A DNA stretch of 64,000 nucleotides from Streptomyces sp. NBC_00572 (lineage in GTDB: Bacteria; Actinomycetota; Actinomycetes; Streptomycetales; Streptomycetaceae), in contig NZ_JAPENX010000001.1 in NCBI RefSeq assembly GCF_026341815.1, positions 2,976,001-3,040,000 of the forward strand. The letters run 5' to 3'. How positions within the stretch are numbered: the first letter of the stretch is position 1; the number at the start of each line of letters is the position of its first letter. The notes under the pieces are model-generated. The model did not search any database and was not told where the DNA came from. It saw nothing but the letters and a program-made list of their open reading frames with translations. This document shows positions 17,003 to 27,769 of this stretch, piece by piece. The translations under genes were made by a program, and so were the position numbers.

Positions 17003-17638
17003 ATGCGTCTCCACGTCGTCGATCACCCGCTGGTCGCCCACAAGCTCACCACGCTGCGCGACAAGCGCACGGACTCCGCGACCTTCCGTCGGCTCTCCGA
17101 CGAGCTGGTCACCCTGCTCGCCTATGAGGCCACCAGGGACGTCCGGACCGAGCAGGTCGACATCGAGACCCCCGTGACGCCCACGACCGGCGTGAAGCTG
17201 TCGTACCCGCGTCCGCTGGTGGTCCCGATCCTGCGCGCCGGGCTCGGCATGCTCGACGGCATGGTCCGGCTGCTCCCGACCGCCGAGGTCGGCTTCCTGG
17301 GCATGATCCGCAACGAGGAGACGCTGGAGGCGTCGACCTACGCCACGCGGATGCCGGAGGACCTCTCGGGCCGCCAGGTGTACGTCCTGGACCCGATGCT
17401 GGCGACCGGCGGCACGCTGGTCGCGGCGATCCAGGAGCTGATCAAGCGCGGCGCCGACGATGTGACCGCGGTCGTGCTCCTCGCCGCCCCGGAGGGCGTC
17501 GAGGTCATGGAGCGCGAGCTCGCGGGCACCCCCGTCACCGTCGTCACGGCCTCGGTCGACGAGCGTCTCAACGAGAACGGCTACATCGTTCCGGGCCTGG
17601 GCGACGCGGGCGACCGCATGTACGGCTCCGCCGAATAG
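17003..17638 (+). CDS. upp: Uracil phosphoribosyltransferase
   Basis: 211 aa, full family length. PRPP-binding loop [16 protein letters not shown] at about 130-145, [14 protein letters not shown] near residue 76, uracil-site region [13 protein letters not shown] at the C-terminus. Makes UMP from uracil and PRPP (pyrimidine salvage, cytosol). ATG 17003 gives the standard [10 protein letters not shown] start. The last four codons and stop are repeated twice more in tandem just downstream. Confidence 0.97.
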   Translation: MRLHVVDHPLVAHKLTTLRDKRTDSATFRRLSDELVTLLAYEATRDVRTEQVDIETPVTPTTGVKLSYPRPLVVPILRAGLGMLDGMVRLLPTAEVGFLGMIRNEETLEASTYATRMPEDLSGRQVYVLDPMLATGGTLVAAIQELIKRGADDVTAVVLLAAPEGVEVMERELAGTPVTVVTASVDERLNENGYIVPGLGDAGDRMYGSAE

Positions 17639-17691
17639 CAGGCTGTCGGCTCCGCCGAATAGCAGGCCGTCGGCTCCGCCGAGTAAGGCCT
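17623..17691 (+). repeat. 24-bp tandem repeat spanning the upp stop codon
   Basis: Units 17623-17646, 17647-17670 and a degenerate 17671-17691. Each begins CGGCTCCGCCGAATAG, i.e. codons for Gly-Ser-Ala-Glu and a stop in the same frame. The array duplicates the 3' end of the coding sequence beyond the gene. Confidence 0.9.
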
Positions 17692-17722
17692 CGGCTGAGG
17701 CCTGGGTCAAGGCCTCAGCCGA
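17691..17722. terminator. Bidirectional hairpin between upp and the convergent gene
   Basis: Perfect 13-bp stem TCGGCTGAGGCCT with its complement at 17710-17722 and a 6-nt loop. Confidence 0.85.
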
Positions 17723-17726
17723 CTCT

Positions 17727-18356
17727 TCAGCACTTTCCGGTCGGTACGGGCGCGGGTTTGGTCAGGGCGACCAGGGCCGCGTCCGCCGTCGTTTTCGGGG
17801 ACAGGTTCTTGAAGGCGGTCCCGATGATCAGGTCCACGTCCGCGGTGCCCCGGGTGTCCGTCTTGGTCGTGGCGCCCGCGAGCTGGGTGCCGAGGACCGG
17901 GAAGGCGCCCTTGGTGGCGGTCGTGGCGCCGAGCAGCAGGCCGGCGCCGGGGACCTTCTTGTCGTAGGCGGTGGGCGCGTTCCCCACCTTGCCGATCTTG
18001 AAGCCGCGTTTCTTGAGCTCGTCCGCGGTCGTCTTGGCGAGCCCGCTGCGCGGGGTCGCGTTGTAGACGTTGACCGTGATCTGGGCGGGCTTGGGGAAGG
18101 CGGCCGCGGGCGGGGTCGTCGCCTTGGCGACGGGTTTGCAGTCGGCCTGTTTGCCGGCCGTCGCCTTCTTGCCCTCGTCGCCCGAGAAGACGTCGACGAG
18201 CTGGAGCGTGCCCCAGCCGGCGGCGCCGAGCACGACCACGGCGGCCGCGGCCGCGAGGACGATCCTGCGACGGCGCCGCGGGCGGCGCATGCGGGGGTAG
18301 GTGTCCCCTGTGATGCGGTACTTTCCGCCCATTCCGGGGGGAGTGAGCATGCTCAT
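17727..18356 (-). CDS. Single-pass protein with extracellular LytR C-terminal domain
   Basis: 209 aa. Basic cytosolic N-terminus (RRPRRRRRIV), one membrane helix at about 31-53, a short linker, then a LytR_C domain from about 85 (ITVNVYNATPRSGLAKTTADELKKRGF, family signature). In this family the domain is often attached to LCP wall-polymer ligases, but no LCP catalytic part is present, so it is a stand-alone envelope protein of unknown role. A single extracellular Cys near 75 and a C-terminal Cys could pair. Two ATGs (18356, 18350) are possible. Confidence 0.85.
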   Translation of the reverse strand: MSMLTPPGMGGKYRITGDTYPRMRRPRRRRRIVLAAAAAVVVLGAAGWGTLQLVDVFSGDEGKKATAGKQADCKPVAKATTPPAAAFPKPAQITVNVYNATPRSGLAKTTADELKKRGFKIGKVGNAPTAYDKKVPGAGLLLGATTATKGAFPVLGTQLAGATTKTDTRGTADVDLIIGTAFKNLSPKTTADAALVALTKPAPVPTGKC

Positions 18357-18473
18357 GAACGCAGCGTAATGCCGCCCGTCGGCGATGCCTACTTGATGAT
18401 CATGTGATCGCGTCCGGATGGGGGCGAACTGACCCCGAAAGGGTCAGCGAGTACGGGGCCGGTCGGCGCCGTC

Positions 18474-18770
18474 TCAGTCCATTTCCAGGACGCGGGCGTG
18501 CAGCACCTGGCGCTGCTGGAGCGCCGCGCGGACGGCGCGGTGCAGTCCGTCCTCGAGGTAGAGATCGCCCTGCCACTTCACGACGTGCGCGAAGAGGTCG
18601 CCGTAGAACGTGGAGTCCTCGGCGAGCAGCGTCTCCAGGTCCAGCTGGCCCTTGGTGGTGACCAGCTGATCGAGGCGGACCGGGCGCGGGGCGACGTCCG
18701 CCCACTGCCGGGTGCTTTCCCGGCCGTGGTCGGGATACGGCTTTCCGTTTCCGATGCGCTTGAAGATCAC
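18474..18770 (-). CDS. Conserved 98-aa protein, ParB-like/VapB-annotated family
   Basis: 98 aa, beginning MIFKRIGNGKPYPDHGREST. The middle and end (YLEDGLHRAVRAALQQRQVLHARVLEMD) look like the DGxHR core of ParB/sulfiredoxin-type folds. Homologues are, as I recall, auto-annotated as VapB-family antitoxins, but no toxin gene is adjacent and the DGxHR layout argues against that name. It is divergent from the HerA-like gene with 94 bp between. Confidence 0.7.
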   Translation of the reverse strand: MIFKRIGNGKPYPDHGRESTRQWADVAPRPVRLDQLVTTKGQLDLETLLAEDSTFYGDLFAHVVKWQGDLYLEDGLHRAVRAALQQRQVLHARVLEMD

Positions 18771-18864
18771 ACGGAAAGCCTACCGGGCGAGCGGCTACCG
18801 GCGCAGCCATGCACGGGCAGTGGGATGCTGGTGCAAACCGTGACAAAACCGGAATTGGGGTGCC

Positions 18865-20484
18865 GTGATGAGCGTGAGCGAGCAGCCACCGGCCGCTGCC
18901 GGAGGAGCCCAGGAGGCCCCTGCCGCCGCACCGGCCGGGCCCGCCGCCGAGATCGCCGCCGGGTACGCCTTCGAGGGCGCGGCACTCGATCTGGGGGCTC
19001 TGCTCTGGGACGGTGCCTGTCACCCGGACGCGCCGATCCGGATCCCGCTGCCCGTGCTCAACCGGCACGGTCTGGTCGCCGGCGCGACCGGCACCGGCAA
19101 GACGAAGACCCTGCAGCTGATCGCCGAGCAGCTCTCGGCGAACGGCGTGCCGGTCTTCCTCGCCGACATCAAGGGCGACGTCTCAGGCGTCGCGGCCCCC
19201 GGCGAGGACGGCGAGAAGGTCCGGGAGCGGGCCGCCCAGGTCGGCCAGGAGTGGCGGGCGACGGGCTTCCCCTGCGAGTTCTACGGGCTCGGCGGGACCG
19301 GCCCCGGCATCCCGGTGCGCGCCACGGTGACCAGTTTCGGCCCCGTACTCCTGTCGAAGGTGCTCCAGCTCAACCAGACGCAGGAGCAGTCCCTCGGCCT
19401 GATCTTCCATTACGCCGACTCCAAGGGCCTGGAGCTGGTGGACCTGAAGGATCTGCGGGCGGTGGTGGCGTTCCTGGTCTCGGACGTCGGGAAGGCCGAG
19501 CTCAAGGGGATCGGCGGTCTCTCGACGGTGACGGCCGGGGTGATCCTGCGGTCGATCACGGCCTTCGAGCAGCAGGGCGCGGGGAACTTCTTCGGGGAGC
19601 CGGAGTTCGACACCTCCGAGTTCCTGCGGACGGCGGCGGACGGACGGGGGATCGTCTCGGTCCTGGAGCTGCCGGCCGTACAGGACAAGCCGCAGCTCTT
19701 CTCGACGTTCCTGATGTGGATGCTGGCGGACCTCTTCAACGACCTTCCGGAGGTCGGTGATCTGGAGAAACCGAAGCTGGTCTTCTTCTTCGACGAGGCG
19801 CATCTGCTGTTCAAGGGGGCGTCGAAGCCGTTCCTGGAGTCGATCACCCAGACGGTGCGGCTGATCCGTTCGAAGGGGATCGGCGTGTTCTTCGTGACGC
19901 AGACGCCGAAGGACGTGCCCTCGGACGTGCTCGCCCAGCTCGGCAACCGGGTGCAGCACGCGCTGCGGGCCTTCACCCCGGACGACGCGAAGGCCCTCAA
20001 GGCGACGGTGCGGACGTTCCCGAACTCGCCGTACGACCTGGAGGAGGTCCTCACGGGGCTCGGTACGGGCGAGGCGGTGATCACCGTACTGAGCGAGAAG
20101 GGCGCCCCGACTCCGGTGGCGGCGACCCGGCTGCGGGCGCCGGAGTCGCTGATGGGCCCGATCGACGCGGCGGCCCTGGACGCGGCGGTGAAGGGCTCGC
20201 CGCTGTACGGGCGGTACGCGGAGGCGGTGGACCGCGAGTCGGCGTACGAGAAGCTGACGGCCGAGCAGCGGGCGGCGGAGGCGGCGGCCCTGGAGGCGGC
20301 GGCGGCGAAGGACGCCGAGAAGGCGCAGAAGGAGGGTGCGGCGAGGGCTCCGAAGCCGGAGCCCTCGCTCGCCGAACAGGTGGTGGGCAGTGGGATGTTC
20401 AAGTCCCTGGCGCGGTCGATCGGCACCCAGCTGGGCCGGGAGATCAGCCGGTCGATCTTCGGTACTGCCCGCCGTAAGCGGTAA
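18865..20484 (+). CDS. HerA-like helicase/ATPase (DUF853)
   Basis: 538-539 aa; GTG 18865 is followed immediately by an ATG. Walker A GATGTGKTKT at about 75, Walker B LVFFFDEAHLLF at about 305, and QTPKDVPSDVLAQLGNRVQH of the HerA/VirB4-type hexameric ATPases. A charged Ala-rich coiled segment (AAEAAALEAAAAKDAEKAQKE) is near 470, and a basic C-terminal tail ends in RRKR. Related proteins translocate or resect DNA; this stand-alone bacterial type is uncharacterised. No NurA partner is adjacent. Confidence 0.88.
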   Translation: MMSVSEQPPAAAGGAQEAPAAAPAGPAAEIAAGYAFEGAALDLGALLWDGACHPDAPIRIPLPVLNRHGLVAGATGTGKTKTLQLIAEQLSANGVPVFLADIKGDVSGVAAPGEDGEKVRERAAQVGQEWRATGFPCEFYGLGGTGPGIPVRATVTSFGPVLLSKVLQLNQTQEQSLGLIFHYADSKGLELVDLKDLRAVVAFLVSDVGKAELKGIGGLSTVTAGVILRSITAFEQQGAGNFFGEPEFDTSEFLRTAADGRGIVSVLELPAVQDKPQLFSTFLMWMLADLFNDLPEVGDLEKPKLVFFFDEAHLLFKGASKPFLESITQTVRLIRSKGIGVFFVTQTPKDVPSDVLAQLGNRVQHALRAFTPDDAKALKATVRTFPNSPYDLEEVLTGLGTGEAVITVLSEKGAPTPVAATRLRAPESLMGPIDAAALDAAVKGSPLYGRYAEAVDRESAYEKLTAEQRAAEAAALEAAAAKDAEKAQKEGAARAPKPEPSLAEQVVGSGMFKSLARSIGTQLGREISRSIFGTARRKR

Positions 20485-20498
20485 CGGGCCCGACAGGG

Positions 20499-22052
20499 CT
20501 ACTGGGTGACCTCGTCGTGGTCGCTGTGCAGGCCGCCGCCACTGCCCTCGCCGCCCGTGGTCGGGGTGGAGACGACCGGCTTGCGCAGGGAGGAGATGTC
20601 GTGGGCGTACGTGCCCACGGCGTTGGCGATGACCTTGATGTTGGCGTCGAAGGCCTTCATGTTGACGTTCTTCAGGTCGTCGCCCTTGGCGTGGTAGTTC
20701 ACGTCGTACGCGACGCCCGCCGTGCCGCCGAACTTGGCCGCCTGGGCCGCGGTCTTGATGCCCTCGGCGCCGGTGAAGGTGCCGCCGGAGGGGATGCCGA
20801 CCTTGATGAACGGGCCGTAGTCGGAGCGGCCGGAGAAGTCGGTGCCCTCGTGCGGGAGCCCGCGCTTGCCCATGAAGTCGGTGATGTCCCGCTCCAGCTG
20901 GGCGGAGCCCGCGGGGCCCGCGCCCTCGCCGACGTTGTCCGAGTTGTCGCCGTCGTAGACGAACAGGCCGTAGTTCGGCGAGGCGATCATGTCGAAGTTG
21001 AGGTAGAGCTTGATCTCGCTCTTGTCGAGCGCGGTGAGGTTCTTGACGTAGTGGTCGGAGCCGAGGAGGCCGTTCTCCTCCGCGGACCACCAGGCGAAGC
21101 GGACCTTGTTGCGGACCTTGTCCTTCGACTTGGCGAGCTCCAGGGCGGTCTGGAGGAGACCGGCGGAGCCGGAGCCGTTGTCGTTGATGCCGGGGCCTGC
21201 GGTGACGGAGTCGAGGTGCGAGCCGAGCATCACGGTGTTGGCGGCGTTGCCGCCCTTGGTCTCCGCGATGACGTTGTTGGTGATGCGCTTCTGCTGGAGC
21301 TGGCGGATCTCGAAGGAGAGGTTGACCGCGCCCTTGGCGAGGTCCGCGGCGAGCTGCTCGCCCTCGGCCTGGGTGAGGCCACCGGTCGGGATCTTGCCCG
21401 CGGCGGGCTCGCCGAGGGTGCCGGAGAGGACGCCCGCGACGTTGTTGTAGATGATCGCGCCGGCGGCGCCGGCCGCGGCGGCCTGCTGCTGCTTGATCGC
21501 GAAGGAGCAGCCGCCGCGCTTGATGAGCGCGATCTTTCCGGTGAAGGTGCCCGAGGCGTAGTCGCCGGGCTCGCAGCCGGTGGTCCCGTCGGCGTCGACG
21601 GTCACGGCGGCCAGGTCGGCCTTGATGCCGCCGACCGGGGTGGACGTGGTGTACGTCATCGCCTTGACGTCGAGGGCGCGGGGCGCGGGCGAGACGACGG
21701 AGACCTTCTCGGCGAGCGTCTCGGTGTAGATGAAGTCGAACTGCTCGTACGAGACGTCGTAGCCGGCCTTCTTGAGCTGCTGGTACACGTACGCGGCCGA
21801 GGCGTCGTGTCCGAGCGTGCCGGCGGCGCGGTGACCGCCGGCCGAGTCGGCTATCGCCTGGAACTTCTGCAGGTGCTTGTAGGCGTCCTGGCCAGTGGTT
21901 TCGCGGACCAGCTTCTTCGCCAGTTGGGCGGCATCGCGGGCGGGTGCGGCCGTGGGGTCCTTCACCGCGGTGGCGGGGGAGGCAAGGACCAGCGGGGTGG
22001 CGAGGGCGGCGGCGGCCAGAATGGCCGCGGCTCGGCGCTGGGTAGCGTTCAC
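20499..22052 (-). CDS. Secreted M28-family aminopeptidase with PA domain
   Basis: 517 aa from GTG 22052, with GGAAGGA 6 bp upstream. Sec signal peptide (AAAILAAAALATPLVLASPATA). A PA insert (GKIALIKRGGCSFAIK) precedes the catalytic domain. Two-zinc ligands are visible: His/Asp in GSHLDSV and GINDNGSGS, the general base pair in WWSAEENG, Asp in NFDMIAS and the late His in VNYHAKGDD. Resembles the Streptomyces griseus aminopeptidase group, releasing hydrophobic N-terminal residues outside the cell. The 115 bp upstream hold only its promoter. Confidence 0.93.
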   Translation of the reverse strand: MNATQRRAAAILAAAALATPLVLASPATAVKDPTAAPARDAAQLAKKLVRETTGQDAYKHLQKFQAIADSAGGHRAAGTLGHDASAAYVYQQLKKAGYDVSYEQFDFIYTETLAEKVSVVSPAPRALDVKAMTYTTSTPVGGIKADLAAVTVDADGTTGCEPGDYASGTFTGKIALIKRGGCSFAIKQQQAAAAGAAGAIIYNNVAGVLSGTLGEPAAGKIPTGGLTQAEGEQLAADLAKGAVNLSFEIRQLQQKRITNNVIAETKGGNAANTVMLGSHLDSVTAGPGINDNGSGSAGLLQTALELAKSKDKVRNKVRFAWWSAEENGLLGSDHYVKNLTALDKSEIKLYLNFDMIASPNYGLFVYDGDNSDNVGEGAGPAGSAQLERDITDFMGKRGLPHEGTDFSGRSDYGPFIKVGIPSGGTFTGAEGIKTAAQAAKFGGTAGVAYDVNYHAKGDDLKNVNMKAFDANIKVIANAVGTYAHDISSLRKPVVSTPTTGGEGSGGGLHSDHDEVTQ

Positions 22053-22167
22053 AGAAGTCCTTCCCGTTACGGACGAGGTTGAGGGGAAGTTAGCGATCAG
22101 CAGGGCGTTCTGTGAACACCTTCTCCACAATTCCTGTCACGTAGAGCAGGATTGAAATCTGGAATTA

Positions 22168-22821
22168 TCAATTCCCGGACGGTTTCTGGCCCTTGGTGGC
22201 TTTTGCCGCTTTCTCTGCTTTCGCCGCCGCCTTCATCTCCTGCTTGTGCGCCCGCACCTTCGCCAGTGACTCCGGGCCCGTGATGTCGGCGGCCGAACGG
22301 TACGAGCCCTGCTCGCCGTACGCGCCCGCCGCCTCCCGCCAGCCCGTGGGCCGCACGCCGTACTGCTTGCCGAGCAGCGCCAGGAAGATCTGCGCCTTCT
22401 GCTTGCCGAAGCCGGGCAGCGCCTGGAGCCGCGCGAGCAGCTCCTTCCCGGTCGCCGCGTCCGCCCAGACGGCCTCGGCGTCGCCCCCGTACTCCTCGAC
22501 GAGGAAGGCGCACAGTTGCTGTACGCGCTGGGCCATCGACCCCGGGTAGCGGTGCACGGCCGGCTTCTCGGAGAGCAGCGCGGCGAACTCCTCGGGGTCC
22601 CGGGCGGCGATCTCGTGCGCGTCGAGATCGTCCGCGCCCAGCCGCGAGGCGATGGTGTACGGCCCGGAGAACGCCCACTCCATCGGGACCTGCTGGTCGA
22701 GGAGCATGCCGACGAGCGCGGCCAGCGGCGACCGGCCGAGCAGCGCGTCGGCCTCCGCCTGCTGGGCGAGATGGATCTCCGGGGGCGAGGAGGCGGCGGG
22801 GCTCTTGGACACGGGGCTCAT
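22168..22821 (-). CDS. HhH-GPD-type protein lacking an evident catalytic Asp
   Basis: 217 aa. Core LLDQQVPMEWAFSGPYTI and the helix-hairpin-helix LQALPGFGKQKAQIFLALLG match the actinobacterial HhH-GPD family auto-annotated as base excision repair protein. After the hairpin, classical glycosylases have a VDxH/VDTHV Asp; here the segment reads GVRPTGWREAAGAYGE with no Asp in place. The C-terminus is a Lys/Ala tail (KQEMKAAAKAEKAAKATKG) that could bind DNA. Whether it is an active glycosylase is open. Confidence 0.8.
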   Translation of the reverse strand: MSPVSKSPAASSPPEIHLAQQAEADALLGRSPLAALVGMLLDQQVPMEWAFSGPYTIASRLGADDLDAHEIAARDPEEFAALLSEKPAVHRYPGSMAQRVQQLCAFLVEEYGGDAEAVWADAATGKELLARLQALPGFGKQKAQIFLALLGKQYGVRPTGWREAAGAYGEQGSYRSAADITGPESLAKVRAHKQEMKAAAKAEKAAKATKGQKPSGN

Positions 22822-22863
22822 GCCTCGATCATCCCGCCCGGGCGGGCCGCCCGCCCGGTGGAT

Positions 22864-23853
22864 TCACCCCTTCGCGAAGCCGTCCAGGGCGGTGAGGATC
22901 AGCTTCCCGGTCTCCTCGCCGCCCAGGTGACCGGCGCTCTCGACCACGTGCAGCCGGGCGTCCGGCCAGGCCCGGGACAGCTCCCAGGCGGTGCCGAGCG
23001 GCCCGCCCATGTCGAGCCGGCCGTGGATCAGGACACCGGGGATGCCGGCGAGCCGGTGGGCGTCGCGGATCAGGGCGCCCTCCTCAAGCCAGGCACCGTG
23101 CGCGAAGTAGTGCGAGCAGATCCGGACGAAGCCGAGCCGGGCGTCGTCGAGCCGGTCGGTGTAAGGGGTGCCCTGGCCCTCCATGGAGAGGACCGCGTCC
23201 TCCCAGGTGCACCAGTCGGCGGCGGCCTTCTCCCGGACGGCCCGGTCGGGGTGGTTCATGAGGGCGGCGTAGGCACCCACGAGGTCCGAGGCCCCTTCGC
23301 TCCCTGCGGCCCCGCCGGTCCCCGAGGCCCCGCCGGCGCCCGGGGCCCCTTCGACCCCCGCCCGGAAGCGCTCGTGGGCCTCGGGGAAGAACCGCCCCAC
23401 ACCCTCGTACAGCCAGGCCGTCTCGGAGCGGCGGGTGGTCGTCACGGCCGCGATCACGATCTCCGTCACCCTCTCCGGGTACGCCTCCGCGTACGCCAGG
23501 ATCAGCGTGGAGCCCCAGGAGCCGCCGTACAGCAGCCAGCGGTCGATCCCGAGGTGCTCGCGCAGCCGCTCCATGTCCGCGACCAGGTGCGCGGTGGTGT
23601 TCACGGCCATGTCGGCGGCCGGATCGCTCGCGTGCGGGGTGGAGCGGCCGCAGCCGCGCTGGTCGAAGAGGACCAGACGGTACGCCTCCGGGTCGAAGAA
23701 GCGGCGGCTGCGCGGCGAGGACCCGGAGCCGGGCCCGCCGTGCACCACGAGCGCGGGCCTGCCCTCCGGGTTGCCGGAGACCTCCCAGTGGATGAGATTG
23801 CCGTCGCCCACGTCGAGCCGGCCCTGGTCGTACGGTGCGCTGTCGGAGTACAT
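22864..23853 (-). CDS. pip: Prolyl aminopeptidase (alpha/beta hydrolase)
   Basis: 329 aa. Oxyanion motif HGGPGSGSS at 38-46, DQRGCGRS at 64-71, nucleophile elbow GGSWGS with Ser112, catalytic His in ESAGHLGG near the end: the S33 layout. Removes N-terminal proline from peptides. A Gly/Ala-rich insertion (EGAPGAGGASGTGGAAGSEG) in the cap domain is unusual and probably a local expansion. The upstream hydrolase gene ends 10 bp before its start, so they are co-transcribed. Confidence 0.92.
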   Translation of the reverse strand: MYSDSAPYDQGRLDVGDGNLIHWEVSGNPEGRPALVVHGGPGSGSSPRSRRFFDPEAYRLVLFDQRGCGRSTPHASDPAADMAVNTTAHLVADMERLREHLGIDRWLLYGGSWGSTLILAYAEAYPERVTEIVIAAVTTTRRSETAWLYEGVGRFFPEAHERFRAGVEGAPGAGGASGTGGAAGSEGASDLVGAYAALMNHPDRAVREKAAADWCTWEDAVLSMEGQGTPYTDRLDDARLGFVRICSHYFAHGAWLEEGALIRDAHRLAGIPGVLIHGRLDMGGPLGTAWELSRAWPDARLHVVESAGHLGGEETGKLILTALDGFAKG

Positions 23854-23863
23854 CCGGTTGAGC

Positions 23864-24424
23864 CTAATGGCCCTTGATGCGCACCGCGGGGTCCTCGCAC
23901 CATGCCAGGAGCGCGGGCCATTCCCCGTACCCCGAATCGGGGTTGAGGTGCTTCCCGTCCGGTACGAGGTCCAGGTCGAGGCCGAGCGGGAGGCCGTAGT
24001 GCAGGTCGGCGCCCTCGGGGCAGTAGGGGTCGCCGTCGCCGTACACCAGGCGCGCGTCGAGCCCCGTCTCGGTCAGGTCGAGCCCGTCGGCGAAGGCGGC
24101 GATCCCGGGGATCGAGGCGGTCACCGGCGGCGACGGCGGGGCGACGAGCAGCACCCGGTCGGCGAGCGGCCTGCGGGCGCCCGCCCGCAGCCACAGCAGC
24201 ACGGACAGGCTGTGCGCGAGGACCACGAACTCGCCCTCGGCCGGCCGCTTCCCGTGCTCGTCGAGCGCGGCGAGCCAGTCCGCGAGCACGGGCGCGTCCG
24301 GCTCGGGCAGCTGCGGGTAGCGCACCTCGTGGCCGCGCGCCCGCAGCTCCCCGGCGAGCCAGTGCTGCCAGTGGCCGGGCGGGCGGTGGTTCTCGTAACC
24401 GTGCAGGATCAGATACGTGGTCAT
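23864..24424 (-). CDS. RBBP9/YdeN-type serine hydrolase
   Basis: 186 aa. MTTYLILHGYENHRPPGHWQ start, nucleophile elbow AHSLS, Asp in YGDGDPYCP, and His in DGKHLNP give the short alpha/beta hydrolase of the RBBP9 family (esterase-like; natural substrates unknown). ATG 24424 was chosen because the open frame upstream belongs to another gene's strand shadow. Lies between the UvrA-like gene (77 bp) and pip (10 bp), all on the minus strand. Confidence 0.88.
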   Translation of the reverse strand: MTTYLILHGYENHRPPGHWQHWLAGELRARGHEVRYPQLPEPDAPVLADWLAALDEHGKRPAEGEFVVLAHSLSVLLWLRAGARRPLADRVLLVAPPSPPVTASIPGIAAFADGLDLTETGLDARLVYGDGDPYCPEGADLHYGLPLGLDLDLVPDGKHLNPDSGYGEWPALLAWCEDPAVRIKGH

Positions 24425-24501
24425 GCCACGATCCTGCGGCCGGTGCCCGCCCCCGGTCCACCACCGTCCACGGAGCGGGCGTCCGGTCGCACCGCGACGG
24501 C

Positions 24502-26784
<2,283 letters not shown>

Positions 26785-26825
26785 GCGTGCGCCTCCGATG
26801 GTCGTCCTGCTTACCGGGGAAGGGT

Positions 26826-26846
26826 ACTCTATACGGTGTATAAAGT
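26826..26846. promoter_or_regulatory. TetR-type operator between the UvrA-like gene and its TetR
   Basis: TATACGGTGTATA at 26830-26842 (arms TATAC/GTATA around GGT) with matching outer ACT/AGT triplets. The TACGGTGTA centre is identical to that in the operator at 4447-4491. Located 42 bp before the uvrA-like start and 38 bp before the tetR start. Confidence 0.7.
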
Positions 26847-26883
26847 AAGGTGATATCGGTTTGACCTGCGAGAACGGAACGAC

Positions 26884-27669
26884 ATGGTGGCGGCGAAGGG
26901 GAACGACAGCAGCGGCGCGGGCGACCCGGCACGCACCCTGGAACTCCTCTGGCGCGACGGCTCGGCCGCCCCGGCGGGGCGCCGGGGCCCCCGGCAGGGC
27001 CTCACGGTCGACGCGGTCGTCGACGCCGCCCTCGCCCTCGCGGACGGCGGCGGCCTCGCCGCGCTGACCATGCGCGCGGTGGCCCAGCACCTCGGCGTGA
27101 CCCCGATGACGCTCTACACCTACGTCCCCGGCAAGGCGGAGCTCCTCGACCTCATGCTGGACAGCGTCTTCCTGCGGATGGACCGGCCGCCGTTCCGCCC
27201 CGACGAGCCCTGGCGGGCCCGCGTCACCGCGGTCGCGGACGCGAACCGGGCCCTGCACCTGCGCCACCCGTGGCTGGTCGAACTCCGCATCGTACGCGCC
27301 CCGTTGGGGCCCGGCGTGATGACCAAGTACGAGTACGAGCTCGCGGCCTTCGAGGGGCTCGGCCTCGACGACGTGGCCCGTGACTCGGCGCTGACGTACG
27401 TCCTCGGCTTCGTGCAGTCCGGCGCGCGGGCGGAGCTCGACGCGCGGGCCGTGGAGCGGGAGAGCGCGATGTCGGACGGGGAGTGGTGGGAGGCCCACGA
27501 GCCGCTGCTCGCCCGGGCGTTGGACGAGTCGCGGTTCCCGCTGGCGCGGCGGGTGGGGGAGGCGGCGGCGATCGCGTACGACGGGCTGTACGACGCGGAA
27601 CACGCGTACCGCTTCGGTCTGGCGCGGGTGCTGGACGGGCTGGCGGCGCTGGGCTCGCGCGCCGTCTAG
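26884..27669 (+). CDS. TetR-family regulator (TetR_C class)
   Basis: 261 aa. HTH at about 40-85 (VVDAALALADGGGLAALTMR, VTPMTLYTYVPGKAELL); the LYTYV form and long C-terminal domain match the tetracycline-repressor-like class also seen at 6063. Divergent from the UvrA-like resistance gene, which it probably represses together with itself through the 26826-26846 site. The 38 bp leader leaves room for a weak ribosome binding site only. Confidence 0.9.
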   Translation: MVAAKGNDSSGAGDPARTLELLWRDGSAAPAGRRGPRQGLTVDAVVDAALALADGGGLAALTMRAVAQHLGVTPMTLYTYVPGKAELLDLMLDSVFLRMDRPPFRPDEPWRARVTAVADANRALHLRHPWLVELRIVRAPLGPGVMTKYEYELAAFEGLGLDDVARDSALTYVLGFVQSGARAELDARAVERESAMSDGEWWEAHEPLLARALDESRFPLARRVGEAAAIAYDGLYDAEHAYRFGLARVLDGLAALGSRAV

Positions 27670-27694
27670 GGCGACCTGGCCCCGGGCGGGCAGC

Positions 27695-27769
27695 CTTCAG
27701 GCCCGCAGTCGGAGCAGTTCCCGTACCCCAGGCTTCAGGCCCGCAGTCGGAGCAGTTCCCGTACCCCCG
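27695..27769 (-). repeat. 38-bp tandem repeat spanning a tetR stop codon
   Basis: CTTCAGGCCCGCAGTCGGAG begins at 27695 and again at 27733, each followed by the same CAGTTCCCGTACCCC. The unit encodes the last 11 or so residues of the TetR gene (GVRELLRLRA) plus its stop, so the 3' end exists twice, in different frames. Confidence 0.9.

Noticed and set aside
18474..18770. VapBC toxin-antitoxin module
   Set aside because: No PIN-domain toxin adjacent; the DGxHR text fits a ParB-like fold better than a VapB antitoxin.
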